A stretch of 64,000 bases of DNA from Cristatella mucedo (lineage: Eukaryota > Bryozoa > Phylactolaemata > Cristatellidae): the NCBI GenBank assembly GCA_009760855.2, contig WPIO01000001.1, forward strand, positions 23,480,001 through 23,544,000, in the 5' to 3' direction. The position numbers and the translations under genes were made by a program. Positions 38,544 through 50,639 of this stretch are shown one piece after another; position 1 is the first letter of the stretch; every line of letters begins with the position of its first letter. The notes beneath the pieces are model-generated. The model was given only the letters and a program-made list of their open reading frames with translations, made no database searches and had not been told where the DNA came from.

Positions 38544-40042
38544 ATGGATTCAAGGTTGCCTTTTGACTCTGACCGCCGATGCTCTGTAGCTTGCTCCCAG
38601 AATGACTTTGCAAATGTCTCGCTAGGTTTCTCGCTTGCTAGTGGCTTTTACATGCGAACGCTCCCCGACCTTCAAGAGATTCACTGTGTTAAGCGGAGGT
38701 TTGAACGCTGCTTTAGGAAGTCTGGGTCTGATCGCGGTCCAACCACTTTCAAAGACTTCCTCCGTGTCGGCACTCGGAAGCTTAGAGAAGCTAAGGCTTT
38801 TCGTTTCACTCCAAAACTCAAGTACTGCCAGTCAGATCCAAACAAATTCACAAGACAGTGAAAAGTTGGATTGCCAACTCTGACAGATCTTACTGGCCGA
38901 ATGCTAATGGCTCGGCCGACAGATTTTTCGCCTTCTTCGTAGAAAAATTTCATTCATGCCTCCATAAAACCCTCTCCGACTGAAGCAATTTTTGAGTCGC
39001 AAAATGTGACCCTCCTAGATTTTGAAGGTTTCTGCAGATTAAATGACTGGCTACGTTAATAAAGTATAGTAAAAAGGTCTAGTCTCGTTGAGACCTTACA
39101 CCATCCCGTCTGTGGTCTTTACTGGCAAACAAACTTAGTCCATCCGTAACTTGAAGTTGTAATGCTTCTCGGGACAATGGGGTTGTTCCCAAGTCTTTCA
39201 AATCGGCCATCATTCGACCAATACTTCACAATGCCTGGATTGGATTCGGAGGTCCTAGCAGACTGCCACTTCATTTCCCTTATTTATTTTTGTTAAAGAT
39301 TCTCAAAAAAATTGTCGCTAAGCAGCTTGTAGCAAACACGGAAAAGAAGGATTTACCAGAAAAATCTCAGTCGGGATTCAAGCTCCTATGCAGCAACGAT
39401 GACAGGAATGTCACGGTCCCGGCCCTTCTGTGTGTATCAACTGAGTTCGACACTGTTGATCGCTATATCCTACTTGAATGATTGAGAATGATTGGTTTAG
39501 CAGATGAAGTGCCGGCGTGTATCAAATGAAACCTGTCCGATCGCTTTCAATCCGTGAAGTTTCGAAAAAATCTATCGAGCTTCCTAATCTATTGGTCTAT
39601 TCTCGATTTTTGCAATTTCATTTTGGCCGGCCATAGAAATCAGCCATTTGGACGCTGCAGTAGGTGATGAATGTAGGTGCAAGGATAGCTTACAAATCCC
39701 AGAGCTTCAGCCACGTGTCTTATTTGCTGAAGGAGCATCGATGGCTTCCGGTTAATCGATGGCTACAGATTAAAGTTCTTTCACCGATGCACATAGCTTG
39801 GATACTGCCAACCTAGCTTGACTGCTGCGCTAGTTTCAGCCTCCTCGTGCCCTCAGGTCTTCCCGGACAATATTAGCTGTTCCATTTCTCCGCTTAGCAA
39901 CCGTTGGCGACAGAAGCTTTTGCAGTGCAGGTCCTAGGCTTTAGAACTCACTTTCACCATTCTTACACTACTTACTTCCAGCAAATGTAAAGCGCCTAGA
40001 GAAAGAGAGAGGTTAAGTTCTCTGAGGGCGCTTTATCAAGTG

Positions 40043-40075
<33 letters not shown>

Positions 40076-40335
40076 GCAATGACATATATTCTCCTGCTGC
40101 CGACGTTGGCACATTCTTTCGAGCTATCCTGAGCTGCTACTCCCAGCCTACTTTCTTCATTGACTGCACTTTTGACTCGGCAACGCTTCTCACTTTCTCT
40201 TTGTTGCGTGAGATGAAGTCTGTTGGCTACCGCATGCGTTCCGAAAGCCATCCAGGCTTTGAGTGTGCTATAGAGATCTCTCCTGTGTAGCACCCGCGTG
40301 GGCGTCATGGCATCGTGGAGTTACAGATGGAGATA
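38544..40335 (+). mobile_element. LINE family B with linker and RT remnants (B3)
   Basis: At 38690-38830 RRFERCFRKSGSDRGPTTF followed by REAKAFRF matches the charged linker before LINE reverse transcriptases. At 39290-39480 MLKILKKIVAKQLV, QSGFKLL and STEFDTVDRYILLE are RT palm blocks (TEFDTVD in place of the AAFDTVDH motif). The C-terminal region follows at 39600-39950. The 3' UTR is split by a LINE A tail at 39974-40071 and resumes to about 40335. Multiple stops are present. Confidence 0.8.
39974..40071 (+). mobile_element. 5'-truncated LINE A tail nested in LINE B3 (A13)
   Basis: The sequence agcaaatgtaaagcgcctag, ttctctgagggcgctttatc and (ATT)n interrupts family B between ...ttcttac and acgcaatgac, which are contiguous in the LINE B copy at 47150-47160. 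A short ttac flank repeat may be the target-site duplication. Confidence 0.75.
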
Positions 40336-42329
40336 CGTCTTACTGAGCTGTCTCTCGTGAGGTTATGTAAACAACGTTTGCGGAGCTTACGGCTCGTAGA
40401 CAGTGGGATATGCGAGCGCGTGTGCTTTTTTCTTAACTTACTCAACACGCAAAATTCACGTTTTGCTGCGTATGAAATGTCAGGGAAGTGGTTCGCAAAC
40501 AACAGACGTTAACTATCCGGCTGCCACGCTCCACGAAGCCTCCAGTTTTTGATGAAAGAAAACATCACGAAAAACATCACTCTCCGGTCGATACCGTGGC
40601 TGAATCGTGTGACCAACTTTAAAGATTCAATTCATAAGAAGCCTTGTGCAAATGCAACAATTAGTGCTGTATATTTTCAGGTACTTATATTTGTAAGTCG
40701 CACCATTCAGATGGAGCCTATATCCGCGACGTGTGATTCAATTCGCTGTCAGCAGCTGGCGAACGAAGAGAGAACGAGAACGAAGCACAGCGACCGACGA
40801 TGCATCGATATATGGAGCGTGTGTGGAGCGGTAGGGGCTACAGGGGCCACTACTCTTAAAGTGTGGGTCGGCTGCGCGGCCGGCGCTATGAAGAAGAGCA
40901 CTTCTGCCATGCTGAAAGGCAAGCGCGCTTGCCAAAGAGTGTCGATCAGCCAGTGGTGGTGGTGGGGGGGGGGTAATTTCTGAGGCCTAAACCGCGAAAG
41001 TGTGGCGAGTTATTTTCGATCGCTCAGCAACGCTTGCGTGGGAGATGCGAAGCCGCAAGCAGCTCAGTCCACAGGCTACCCTTTGGTACCGTAGGAAAAT
41101 CGGACGCAAAACTGGAAACACTAGCGATTAATTTTCCGTCCGCAGCATGCTGCCGCGCGCGAAAGTCGTCGCGTCGCAAATGGACGGGCAGCTGCTGGCG
41201 AGGCGGCCAGATACGCACGCACGACGTCTGGAAGCCCATCGCGTGTCAATAAAGGGAGCGGCTGCTTGAAAAAACACAGTCCATCTTAGCACCGCCTAGC
41301 ATAACAGCGCGGGACCGAAGAAGCGGCGCTGCGCTGTGCACGGCGGTCGGCGCTGTTTATTATTGGTCTGGATCGAGCTGCTGCTAATTGGAAGCGCAGA
41401 GGACCGGGCGAACCGAGCCGGCGTCGGGTTTCGTACGTATTGTGACAGCGCCGCGCTCCCAGCCGATTCGCTCGCGGAATCTGACAGAAAACGGTCAGGT
41501 GCCGGGATGCCGTCGCTCGGCGGCGTCGCAGAGCGAGATGTCAATTATTCCGCTCTCCCGAGCGCGGCGCACGCGCGCGCCAGGCCGGGCTAGCAGCTGT
41601 CGCGCAAAGATTCTAGTCAGCTGCTACAGCGACGATTGCGGCTGCAGCAACGAACAGAGCGAATGCCGGTCTCTCCGGTCGCCTCGTTTCCAGGATTTAG
41701 AAAATGGCCACTCGTGCTCCGGCATGCGCTATGCCGGAACACACGAGGCAGGTCCCATTCCAGAGAGAAAATTATGGTAGCCGCCGAAGCCCTAATCTAT
41801 CTCGCTGCATAAGGCGCTGAGATGCAGGGCTCATTCCGACTGGAGCTACAGTCTTGAACGCCGCGTTACGCCTTGAGAGACTGGTACAGAGCTTCCGAGC
41901 AGCGGGGCTTCCGATTTTTAAATGAAGACTGCCTTATCCCCCGAGGCAGTCGACTCCGCACGCCTGAAAATGGCGAGTGACTTATGCCGTCCCTGTCAGT
42001 TAGCACCGCACGAAAACGTAGAAAGAGTTGAGGACCTGTTAAACACTTGCAGAGCTGCGCAATCCCATTGCGAACCACTTTCGCGGTAGCTCGAATAGAA
42101 GGAATTTAAAGAATCTAAACTTGGAAGTTCAGTAAATGGGTCGCACTCTAAATGGTATTCAGGCATAGCCGTTCTCACGAGAAGCTCATACAAACCGAAT
42201 AATGTAAACTAAGAAACCTGACGCCTTTCTCAAAGAATTCAGATGGAACCGTGAGCAGGTGATGATTCTAATAGAAAAGTAGCGAACTCACCGCTCGGAA
42301 AACCGTTTTCACAGCAAAACTTCACACAC
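40336..42329. other. No supported gene; CpG-rich island about 40.7-41.8 kb
   Basis: GC-rich sequence with CG-dense blocks (gcgcgcgcgcc near 41575) and overlapping chance frames on both strands. It has a run of ten G at 40966. It may be promoter or regulatory DNA, but I could not link it to a coding exon. Confidence 0.35.
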
Positions 42330-42490
42330 AGGGTCTTAGTCTAGGGGTTACGTGCTCGCACTTCACGACACGTGGTCGTGGGATCAAATCCTGCATCCGA
42401 CGATGCTTTATTGCCTGCTTCAAGCGGGTGATGGCCGCTTAGGTTATTCAGCCGCTACATAGATGAAGCTGCTGAATTAGCTGACTTTAA
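42330..42490 (+). mobile_element. SINE family 1
   Basis: Head gggtcttagtctaggggtta, box-B-like cgtgggatcaaatcctgc, body with gggtgatggccgcttagg, and tail gctgctgaattagctgac. Confidence 0.75.
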
Positions 42491-43340
42491 ATTTACAGTA
42501 TTGCGTGTACTTACGAAATGGACTGTCGCGGCACCTTTTAGAAACGCACGTCCGTTAAAGCAAGCATGTACCGTCAATTAGTAGCATGACTGCATGATTA
42601 CTATGATTAAGATTGCATGATTATTCCAGTAAATGACTTTGCATAAGCCCACAATGTCTTCGACTAAGACATACGCTGATATTATTGTTTAAAGTCTCGC
42701 ACCCGCCTCGGCACCACGGCTTCGCTGGTTTTTCATTGGTCTCTCTGAGCTGCTGTGCGCTTGTAACGGAAACTCATTTATTAATATAGAAACTCCGCTG
42801 TAAATCTCCACTTCCCTGATTTTAGCGAAATAATGACTACTCTCATTCCCACCTTCTACGCTATTTTTTATTTTTCTTTCGTAGACGTTTACTGAATACA
42901 CGGTGATATATACGAAGGTGAAATATGCATGCTTATTCCTGCTTATATATACAGCGAGATATGAGTATGTGTATTCGGTATACCTGTACATACATGCATA
43001 TATGTGAGTACATACCTGGCTGCACAAATTCTGTTTGACTGCATTTTCACTGATGCATGAAGTTGATTGACACTTACAATATAATTCTCTTCAAAGGTGT
43101 ATTAACTCCCAGACGGCACAACTATCAGTGAGCCTCGCACAAAAGAAGGAAATTTCCAACAGCTATTTCAGGCTAGTGATTCTAATCACATGTGAAGTAA
43201 AAGCAGAAGGCACTCACTGAATTGTAATACAATGAGATATTACTTATAACACTGTGCAGATGGCTTTTAAAACAGTCATACTTTAACTTTCTGCAAGTAA
43301 AGTAAAGAAAATGGCAGATAATTTATCGGTCTCATTTACA
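42491..43340. other. No supported gene
   Basis: AT-rich; a 112-codon - strand frame (42689-43027) is Tyr-rich and has no recognisable domain or splice context. Confidence 0.35.
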
Positions 43341-43452
43341 TAGCCACGTAAAAGCCTTAGTGGCTATCGCTCCTTCGTGCAGTAAGGATTTTTCGCTGTA
43401 GAACTCGAGTCCAAGGCCTGAGTCGTGACCCACGAGCACCTTACATATGGGC
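43341..43452 (-). mobile_element. SINE family 1, degenerate
   Basis: A - strand body remnant of GCGATAGCCACTAAGGC type and a decayed box B at about 43400-43425. Confidence 0.5.
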
Positions 43453-43710
43453 AAACATCCAGGAACCCCATAAAAGATGCTTGCATATTCTTTGACTTTT
43501 ATGTAAAACTTATGAACTGCTGTATTTATAAAGATGCTCTATTTGTAAGGCACATCATTGCCTATGTATGCGAAAATGGCAGGAATTGCGAATCTGCAAT
43601 AAGCAAAAACGTAGGCCAATCTTCCCCCCCCCCGCCTGTGGACATCACTCCCGGATGTGTATCTTCATCCTTCGTTAACTCTCGCATATATTATATATAA
43701 AAGTAAAATT

Positions 43711-43875
43711 AAAGTTCGTCTGATTTAAAAGCCTCCTTTACAGGGGCATATGGTGACAGAATGACAGAAGAGCCCCAGCTCTCACCTCCGCTTGCAGCGG
43801 GTAATAAAGAATCGCCTGCTTCACATAACCTGACGACCTGGCTCGACCTCGTGAAGTACGCTTACTTAAGGCGGC
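43711..43875 (-). mobile_element. SINE family 1
   Basis: A - strand copy with tail AAATCAGACGAAC, body with GGTGAGAGCTGGGGCTCTTC and a decayed head. It lies about 80 bp from an oppositely oriented copy. Confidence 0.65.
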
Positions 43876-43954
43876 AGCACAGCTACAGCCGATTATCTCT
43901 TTTCGTCAACAGCCGGCAAGGTGTCTTGTTCTAGCTAGAAGTGACCAGATCTGT

Positions 43955-44110
43955 GTTTTAGCCCAGGGTTAAGGAGTTTTCTCTTCACGACTGAGGTCGT
44001 GGGTTCGAGCCGTGTGGGGTGGGCCATCCTCTATTGTCAACTGCAAGCGTTGGTGATAGCCGTTAAGGCTCTTGTGCCGCAAAGAAATTCGGCTGTTGAT
44101 TCAGCTGATC
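43955..44110 (+). mobile_element. SINE family 1
   Basis: Box B cgtgggttcgagccgtg at about 43999, body ggtgatagccgttaaggctc, tail gctgttgattcagctga. Together with the previous copy it forms an inverted SINE pair. Confidence 0.8.
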
Positions 44111-44372
44111 GCCAACGTTTAACCTCAGTTGAAACATGCCCGCCGAGCCAAGTAATACTGCCCTGCCGAAAAAGTGAAAGCTGTAAGCTTACCTAACTAA
44201 GGCACTCCAGATTTTCCAAACTGCAGCAAGTCTCGGAATACCTTGGTGCAGTTTCAGAGCTACAGAAGAAATGTGCGCCGGGAAAGGATAAGTTTGGGTC
44301 ACTTACATAATCATGAGGTGGCCATAAGTGCTCGCATGTAAACTTGTTTTGCTTATGCGTACTCGCGCACAC

Positions 44373-44374
<2 letters not shown>

Positions 44375-44436
<62 letters not shown>
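44375..44436. repeat. (AC)n microsatellite
   Basis: About 31 AC units, followed by imperfect cacacgc units to 44450. Confidence 0.97.
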
Positions 44437-44437
<1 letters not shown>

Positions 44438-44449
44438 GACACGCACACA

Positions 44450-45910
44450 CACTCACGTGTGCACAAAAGGCATTCGCGTGAATACATACGTTAAGCTATT
44501 CAGGTAAAAAAGAACCCTCAAAACACTAGATAAGCTATGGGCTCGGTCAGTCATATCACCAATCGGCTGGCGTGTTACACAAGGTGAAAAGTAGCCAACA
44601 GCGATAAGCAGCAGAAAGAACAGGCAGGAATGTAGCAGGTTTAGTAATTACGCACCCTTTAACTGACTGGCCTAGCAAGTTTAAGGATAACGCTTCCTTA
44701 CTATATTATGAGACTGCATTCGTTATTGCAATGTACTGGCTTTTGGCTGAAGATTATATTCAATGAGTGGAGCCAAGCATCACTTAATGTGTCTAGCTAT
44801 AGGTTTCTGAAGTATAGACTATAACACATCCAGCTCCTTTAGGTAACTTCAGAAACACTGCCAATATTTTGGGCTGCAATAATCTGGCTAATTTAGCATA
44901 AACAAATAATGTTGCCCAGTCCTTAAATTTTGGCATTCGTTGGCCAGATATTGCAAGAATTCGAGCGTAACAAACGCTTGTATATGTCAACGAGCGGCTT
45001 CGCCACCTCGTGGGGTCTCGCATAAGTTACCATCAAAGATTTTCATACGCCGTCTTTGCAGCTGCTAATATTGCTGCCTTGTCTGCATTTTTATCTTCAA
45101 CAGCCGTCACAACGTCGAGCTGGCTTCAATTCGCCTTCTAAACGTCAGCTTTTCAGCCGTTCAGGTCATCAGCACTTCACTTGGATAGATACAGGCAAAC
45201 GCATTTAGCTTCAGCCCTATTTCAAAAGATATCGGAAACAATCTCAAAACTAGAACGCGATCAATGATCGCAAGGAGGAGCATAGCTCCGCTTATCGTTT
45301 AACGTTCGCTTGCAACTGTCACTTAAAATGCTCATTCCTGGCATCGTCTGGTCAATCCAGTCTTGTCTGCCTTACATTCAGTCTGTGGGGTATGCCGGGA
45401 AGCATCCAGCAGACTTCTTGGCTGAGCATACCCCACTGGCAGAATTAAAAAACGAGTTAACGATTAAAATGCTGCAAATTAGAACATCAAGTTCAGCTCT
45501 ATTGGTTTTATGGTGTGCTGATTCATCAAACGCATTATGGTCTTAACTATAAGAAGTTGATTTATATGTAGGGGAGTGAAGATCACGTCATTACATGCAC
45601 TAGGTTCAAATATCAGTGACACAGCAGAAGAGGATAAAAGCTACTTGTAAATCACGACACGCAAAAAGAGATGCTTCCGCATATCGGCGAAAACACGAAC
45701 ACGAGTCGTCAAAAAGAATGAAGCAAGTAATCGAATCTTCTGCGTCACTGTAAAGCGTCGGACAATTGCTTATGTCAACTTCATCGCCGCTCTGAAAACT
45801 GACAAAACACGGTTCTTCATTGTGCAGGTAATGATGGCTGTCAACTATCTCTTGACATGACTCACTGTGCCTACATTATCATCGTCAGAGCGACCTCAAA
45901 CTAGAAAAAA
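44450..45910. other. No supported gene; short inverted repeat at 45385-45436
   Basis: Frames of 76-78 codons occur without recognisable domains. The 11-base arms gtggggtatgc (45385) and gcataccccac (45426) are perfectly complementary. Confidence 0.35.
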
Positions 45911-45914
45911 AGCT

Positions 45915-46290
45915 CAAACATGATCGCAATAGACGTCAACAAAATCAGCAGTGGTAACAGTAGCAGACTCGGAGCCCGTTATATAGGCGCAGGCTCAATA
46001 GTGGCAAAAAGCAGCGGCAGGACGAAGACCACTTCGTTCGCCGCAGCTTCAGTCAAGGCCAAGGTGCCTGACACATGTACAGCATCCGCATCTAGCTCCA
46101 CGCTATCGTGTACAGTCATAAGCTCTTGCTTCTCGGGCAATGCATCGGATCTAGCAATTTAACCTTTCGGAGCTTTAACCAGGCTCTACACGTGTGCTAC
46201 TTTGGCCACATTACCGCTTTTGAAATCTTTAAGACTATCCACAGTAGGTCCATTCCTGCAGCCATCTAAGGTAAATTCAAGCTCCTGCTT
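45915..46290 (-). pseudogene. Decayed protein-like frame, unidentified
   Basis: One - strand frame stays readable for about 120 codons with only three stops. It includes KKQELEFTLDGCRNGPTVDS, a later EKQELMTVHDSVELDADAV, and a hydrophobic leucine-rich end. Composition looks coding, and the KQEL element recurs, hinting at an internal repeat. I recognise no family. It could be a pseudogene or part of an unknown element. Confidence 0.3.
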
Positions 46291-46428
46291 CTTAGAATCT
46301 CAGTTACACTTTTACGAGTAGGCTTCGTAGTGTGCAGTTCTGAAAACACTATCACTAAACTTTGCTTCAAATGCCGCTTTTCAGCACACAGAGAAATGAC
46401 GCTCTTATTCACCATACACTACAATTCA

Positions 46429-46600
46429 ATAATGATAATAATGCATTTGCATAGTGCCTTCAGAGAACTCAATTTCATGCTAGGCGCTTTACGTATGAGT
46501 ACATTTGCAAAGGACTGGTGGTAACATCCGCAAGCAGCAGGCACAGTGTAAGCACGCGTATGCACATGAAAGATGAATCATAAAGAACCACGAAGTCACA
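46429..46600 (-). mobile_element. LINE family A, 3' UTR fragment (A11)
   Basis: The tail AATAATGATAATAATGCATT lies at 46429, then gccttcagagaactcaattt and the shortened 3' UTR to about 46600. Confidence 0.8.
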
Positions 46601-46753
46601 CGCTTACTAAAAAGCTGTGACTATTATCCCCATAGCTATTGAGGATGAGCACTTTCCGCACGTCGTTCGAATTCTGCACAGCAGTGATCTGCGACTCGCT
46701 TAAGTCAATTAAGCACTGCTCCTTACTTCACCGAAGTTCACGGTTCTCGCATC

Positions 46754-47480
46754 ATGCTTCCTGCTTCCTTTACAGCACATTATTGTAATTCCCTTTTGGC
46801 TGGGCTGCCAAAGAAAGCTATTAGGCCACTGCAGCGGACTATGAACATGGCTGCAAGGCTGGTCTTCAAGTCCCAGCGGTTTGAGCACGTGTCTCCTTTG
46901 CTGAAAGAGCTAGGATGGTTGCCGGTTGAGGGACGGATACAGAGCAAAGTTCTTACGCTGACCGACAAGGCCCGCCACGGCTTGGCTCCTTCGTATCAAG
47001 CTGAACTACTGCATCAGTTTCAGCCTGTTCGCGCCCTCAGGCCCCGTGTGGACAATAGATCAGCTGCCCAATTCCTCCGCTTAAAGACCGTTGGCGATAA
47101 AAGCTTTAGCTCTGCAGTTCCTAGACTGTGAAACTCGTTTCCATGATTCTTACGCAACGACAAGTACTCTCCTGATGCCGTCTATTGCACAGCCTCTCAA
47201 GTCGTCCTGAGTTGCTGCTTCCATTTTACTCACTATCTCAACTGCTCTCATGACTCTGCTATGCACCCCTCTTTCTCTTTGTTGCATGAGGCGAAGTCTG
47301 TTGGCTACCGAATGCGTACCGAAAGCCGCTTAGGCTGTGAGTGCGCCATACAAAACTCTCCTGCATAACACCCACATGGTCTTTATGACTTTGTGGAGTT
47401 ACATGAGGAGATAAATTACATGCAAAGTGCCTAGAAAGAGATTTCGTTCTTTGAGGTCGCTATACAAATATGTTATTGTT
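46754..47480 (+). mobile_element. LINE family B, best-preserved C-terminal copy (B4)
   Basis: Encodes HYCNSLLAGLPKKAIRPLQR, then HVSPLLKELGWLPVEGRIQS, then LRLKTVGDKSFSSAVPRL, in one frame of 125 codons. The 3' UTR includes gttgcatgaggcgaagtctg. The tail gcctagaaagagatttcg...gaggtcgctatacaaat is also LINE A-like. It serves here as the reference for the other family B pieces. Confidence 0.85.
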
Positions 47481-47997
47481 ACTACTTTACATAGTCACAT
47501 GCGATGAGGCCAGCACAAGATGACTGCTAAAGATCCTCAGCATTGATTCGAGAATTCTGATGCTGAATTTCGAACGGGCTTTTGCGGCTTCTGCTCCAAG
47601 GTCCTTCGGCACAAACACGGCACAGACACTTAACGATGCGCTGGTCCTTGCAGAAGTGGGGCTGAAACTGGTGAATCTGGCGCCTCAAAATTCCACTAAT
47701 GAGCCACCGATGCTGCCTAATATACGCAACATATGCCGATGTTGCTGAGAACTATAGCAACAAAGATCGCCTACACTGTATTGTAATAAGTTCATATCGT
47801 TAGCTTAGAACAGTATATTGCATGGCAAAAGAGAAGCCCGTGTGTATACCAATCCTAAGCCCAAAGTACACCGGCCAAACTATTGCGTGAGATTTTCAGC
47901 TATACTTCGTAAACTATGGATTGGCACGTCCCGTTCATATAGGTTATCATTCACGAACCGCCAATAACCTATAGGACTGTCATAATCTGGCCGATAA
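47481..47997. other. No supported gene
   Basis: A 62-codon + frame at 47560-47748 is the only frame of note and is not recognisable. Confidence 0.35.
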
Positions 47998-48180
47998 AAT
48001 AAATAAATAAATCCAAGCTGACTAAGCAGCCTCTTTTTATACAGCGACAGAAAAGCCTTTACGGCTATCACCACCGCTTGCAGTGGTGATTAAGGATCGC
48101 CCACCTGAGGAATCGAACACGCGACCTCGGGACCGAGGTCGTGAAAGCAACCGCTTTACCTAGTGTGCTATCACGGCTCA
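47998..48180 (-). mobile_element. SINE family 1, well preserved
   Basis: The - strand reads AGCCGTGATAGCACACTAGG, a mutated box B (GTGTTCGATTCC), GGTGGTGATAGCCGTAAAGG and a (TTTA)n tail at 47998-48014. Confidence 0.85.
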
Positions 48181-49587
48181 CCAATGTGTAGCGCGCCAAA
48201 ACTTAAGTAGATTCGATCAGCATCGCAGCAGTAAGAGATTAGCATCTTTTCTTTCTCACCTAATCTTACATATTTTCTCACCCATGCATGCTGCAAGAGA
48301 GGCGAGCGATTCGGCTTCGAACGACAATAGCAATCCTCCGAGCGGCAGGACGAACTTGCTCCCACGACCGGCGCACGATGAAGCGCGCCTGCTCTCCTGC
48401 TGTCTATGCGGCTGCAACAGCGGCCGATCGGCCAGGCGGGCGGCCGGCCGGCCGGCCGCTCTGCGTAGCTACTCCCTCCGTCGCGAACTACTGCTCTCAC
48501 GATGGCTTGCTGCAGGACAGGCCCACCCGCCGGCCGGCCGGTCCGGGCCGGAGCGCATGCGCCGCGAACTGCGCACTGCGGACCGGCATTTGGACGTTGG
48601 CAGCTCCGCGCGGGGCTCCTCGCGCGACCCTGGTCCCCGAGAGAAAACGCGCTCGCGGCGGACGCGAAGGAAATACCAAGCTGTCTATTTAAATTAAGGT
48701 TACGGAGCACTCTCGAAGCGCAGGGCAGCCGCCGAGGCCTCCGAAAGATCCCCCGAAGCCGACCAAATTTAACCACTGCCGCAGCTACGCATGCCTGTTT
48801 ACAAAATGCGGCAAAGCGAGCGACAGATTGAAACGCGTCGCGAAAGCCTCTCGCGGTGGAAAAATTTGCACGGTTCATCATCATCCGAACTGTGAAAGAA
48901 GCTCGTGGGCTAAATCTACGGACGGCGGCCATTATTTTTGACGGGCTACTCGAGCTGATCAGCTCGGTACTCACCATTTTTTATTGAGGCGGCTGAGTGT
49001 CATCGAACCAAACTCTTTTACTGCGGTCGGTAAAAGAAGTGCCCGCAGCCGCCAAGTAACAGCGGAAGCTCGTCAAAGAGTGGGTGCGATCAAGGCAGCC
49101 TGGGCGGCGGGCTAATCCTTACCCCGTCGCCCGAAGACGCGCAGGTCGATATTCCGTTAATAAGATTACATAATTAAGTTACCTCCGTCTACGCGCTCGC
49201 AAGACCTGCGCGAAGGCTTAACGTTTTGTATTTCGCTGCTCGCGAGTTTTTTGCTGCGCGCTCGGAGTCTATATACGGCTGCTGGTGCGCTTGCAACGTC
49301 ACCATGTAATATGTATGGCTGAATTCGGAGGAGGCGAGTCTCGAAAAGAAGCGCGGAGGAAGCAGTCGTCGATGACGGCAGGCCCTGCACTGCCCGACAG
49401 ACGAGGCGGCTACAGTGCCGAAGGCGTCGATGCATACCGGCCGCGGAAGCGAGCTCAACGGTCTAGGATCTTCAGAGAGATCGCTAGACGGATCGACGGT
49501 TAGAGGCGTGTGTATCGTTGTCTTCCGCTGGGACACGTGGAGGGCGCAGTATTGTGTTTTTTTTACAGATTATTTCACTGCCTCATT
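48181..49587. other. CpG-rich region without a defensible gene
   Basis: The 268-codon - frame at 48171-48977 is the longest in this region, but it ends inside a SINE and its composition is simply GC-rich. At 48971-48977 the - strand has ATG followed directly by GTGAGT, which could be a first exon ending at the start codon. No matching downstream exon was found. The island may be a promoter. Confidence 0.35.
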
Positions 49588-49732
49588 TGCTTAGCGGCAG
49601 AAGAGCCTTGACGGGTTTCGCCGTTGCTTGCAGTGGGCAATACAGAAGGATTGCCCACTGCAGGATTCGAACCCGCAACTTCGCGGTCGTGAAGAGCGAG
49701 CACCTTTGCACTTCTCGGGCGATCGCGGCGCA
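49588..49732 (-). mobile_element. SINE family 1
   Basis: The - strand has a head with GAGCGAGCACC reversed, box B GGGTTCGAATCCTG and the body up to GGCTCTTCTGCCGCTAAG. It lies inside the 248-codon + frame at 49518-50264, which argues that the frame is not a gene. Confidence 0.75.
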
Positions 49733-50186
49733 CAATCGAGGCTGGCGCAGCTGTGCAGCAGCATCTGCCTGGTTTGAATGCACTAGGCTGCAGCAGACCT
49801 CGAGGGCTTCTGCTGTTCATCTACTAGACTCATTTATCCGCTCACTAGGAAGCTGCCTCGTGGCTTGCAAAAATGGGCTAGAAGGCGTTCATCTGCGTAA
49901 TCCCTTGAGCTACGCGCAGCACCTGTACACACAGCGAACAGCGCGAGCGAGGCAGCAGCAGCAGCCGAAGAGCGGATGCGCGCGCGAACTGCCTCGGGTG
50001 CCCAGCTGCAAACGGCCTGCCGCGATACCCTCGAGTGGCGAGCGAAACTCGCCCTGCGCTCCGAGTGAATCTAAAGAAAGCACCAATCGCGCGAGCTTAA
50101 AAGAGAGCGGCCCGCATCTCTCCGAAGCGGCGTTCTCAAAGCAGCGGCAACTCTCTTCTTTCAGCTACAGCGCAGCAGTCACAGTG

Positions 50187-50187
<1 letters not shown>

Positions 50188-50222
<35 letters not shown>
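50188..50222. repeat. (GGC)n repeat
   Basis: About eleven GGC units in a GC-rich island; gives poly-Ala or poly-Pro frames. Confidence 0.95.
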
Positions 50223-50223
<1 letters not shown>

Positions 50224-50416
50224 AGAGACGCTGCTCACGCGCTGGGGCCTACGCTTATGCGTGAGTGACAGCTGGGCTCCCAGGCCGTAGGCCGCTCTAC
50301 GGAGCAGCCGACAAACGAGCTCGCCGTCACTCTGCCCTCCCCGTCCCCCCGCCCAAGCCCGGGCACGCCGCCGGCGCTGACGCGGTGCAGCTTCGCGCCG
50401 TCGCCCCGAACTCAAG

Positions 50417-50570
50417 AGTATATATATATATATATAAAATTCATTTATATAGCGCCCCAACGGAACTTAATCTCTATTCAGGCGCTTCACATATGCCTCG
50501 GGGCTCGAGCCCACGACCTCAGTCAGACCTTGGTCTGGGCGAGCACCTTAACCGCTAGACCAAACCAGCT
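50417..50570 (-). mobile_element. SINE family 2
   Basis: The - strand reads AGCTGGTTTGGTCTAGCGGT (box A type) then TGGGCTCGAGCCCC (box B type), then GCGCCTGAATAGAGATTAAG and GGGCGCTATATAAATGAATT, and ends in an (AT)n run at 50418-50436. Confidence 0.9.
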
Positions 50571-50639
50571 CGGCAGTGCGATAAGGGCGGCGCAAAAGTC
50601 GCTGCGGGCCAGAGTCGAGGCGGAGCGGGCCGAGACAGC

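Noticed and set aside
48171-48977. 268-codon - strand frame
   Set aside because: It ends inside a SINE 1 copy, its composition is GC-driven, and no domain or splice partner was found.
49518-50264. 248-codon + strand frame with a poly-Ala end
   Set aside because: It contains a whole SINE 1 copy in reverse and ends in a GGC microsatellite, so it is not a credible gene.
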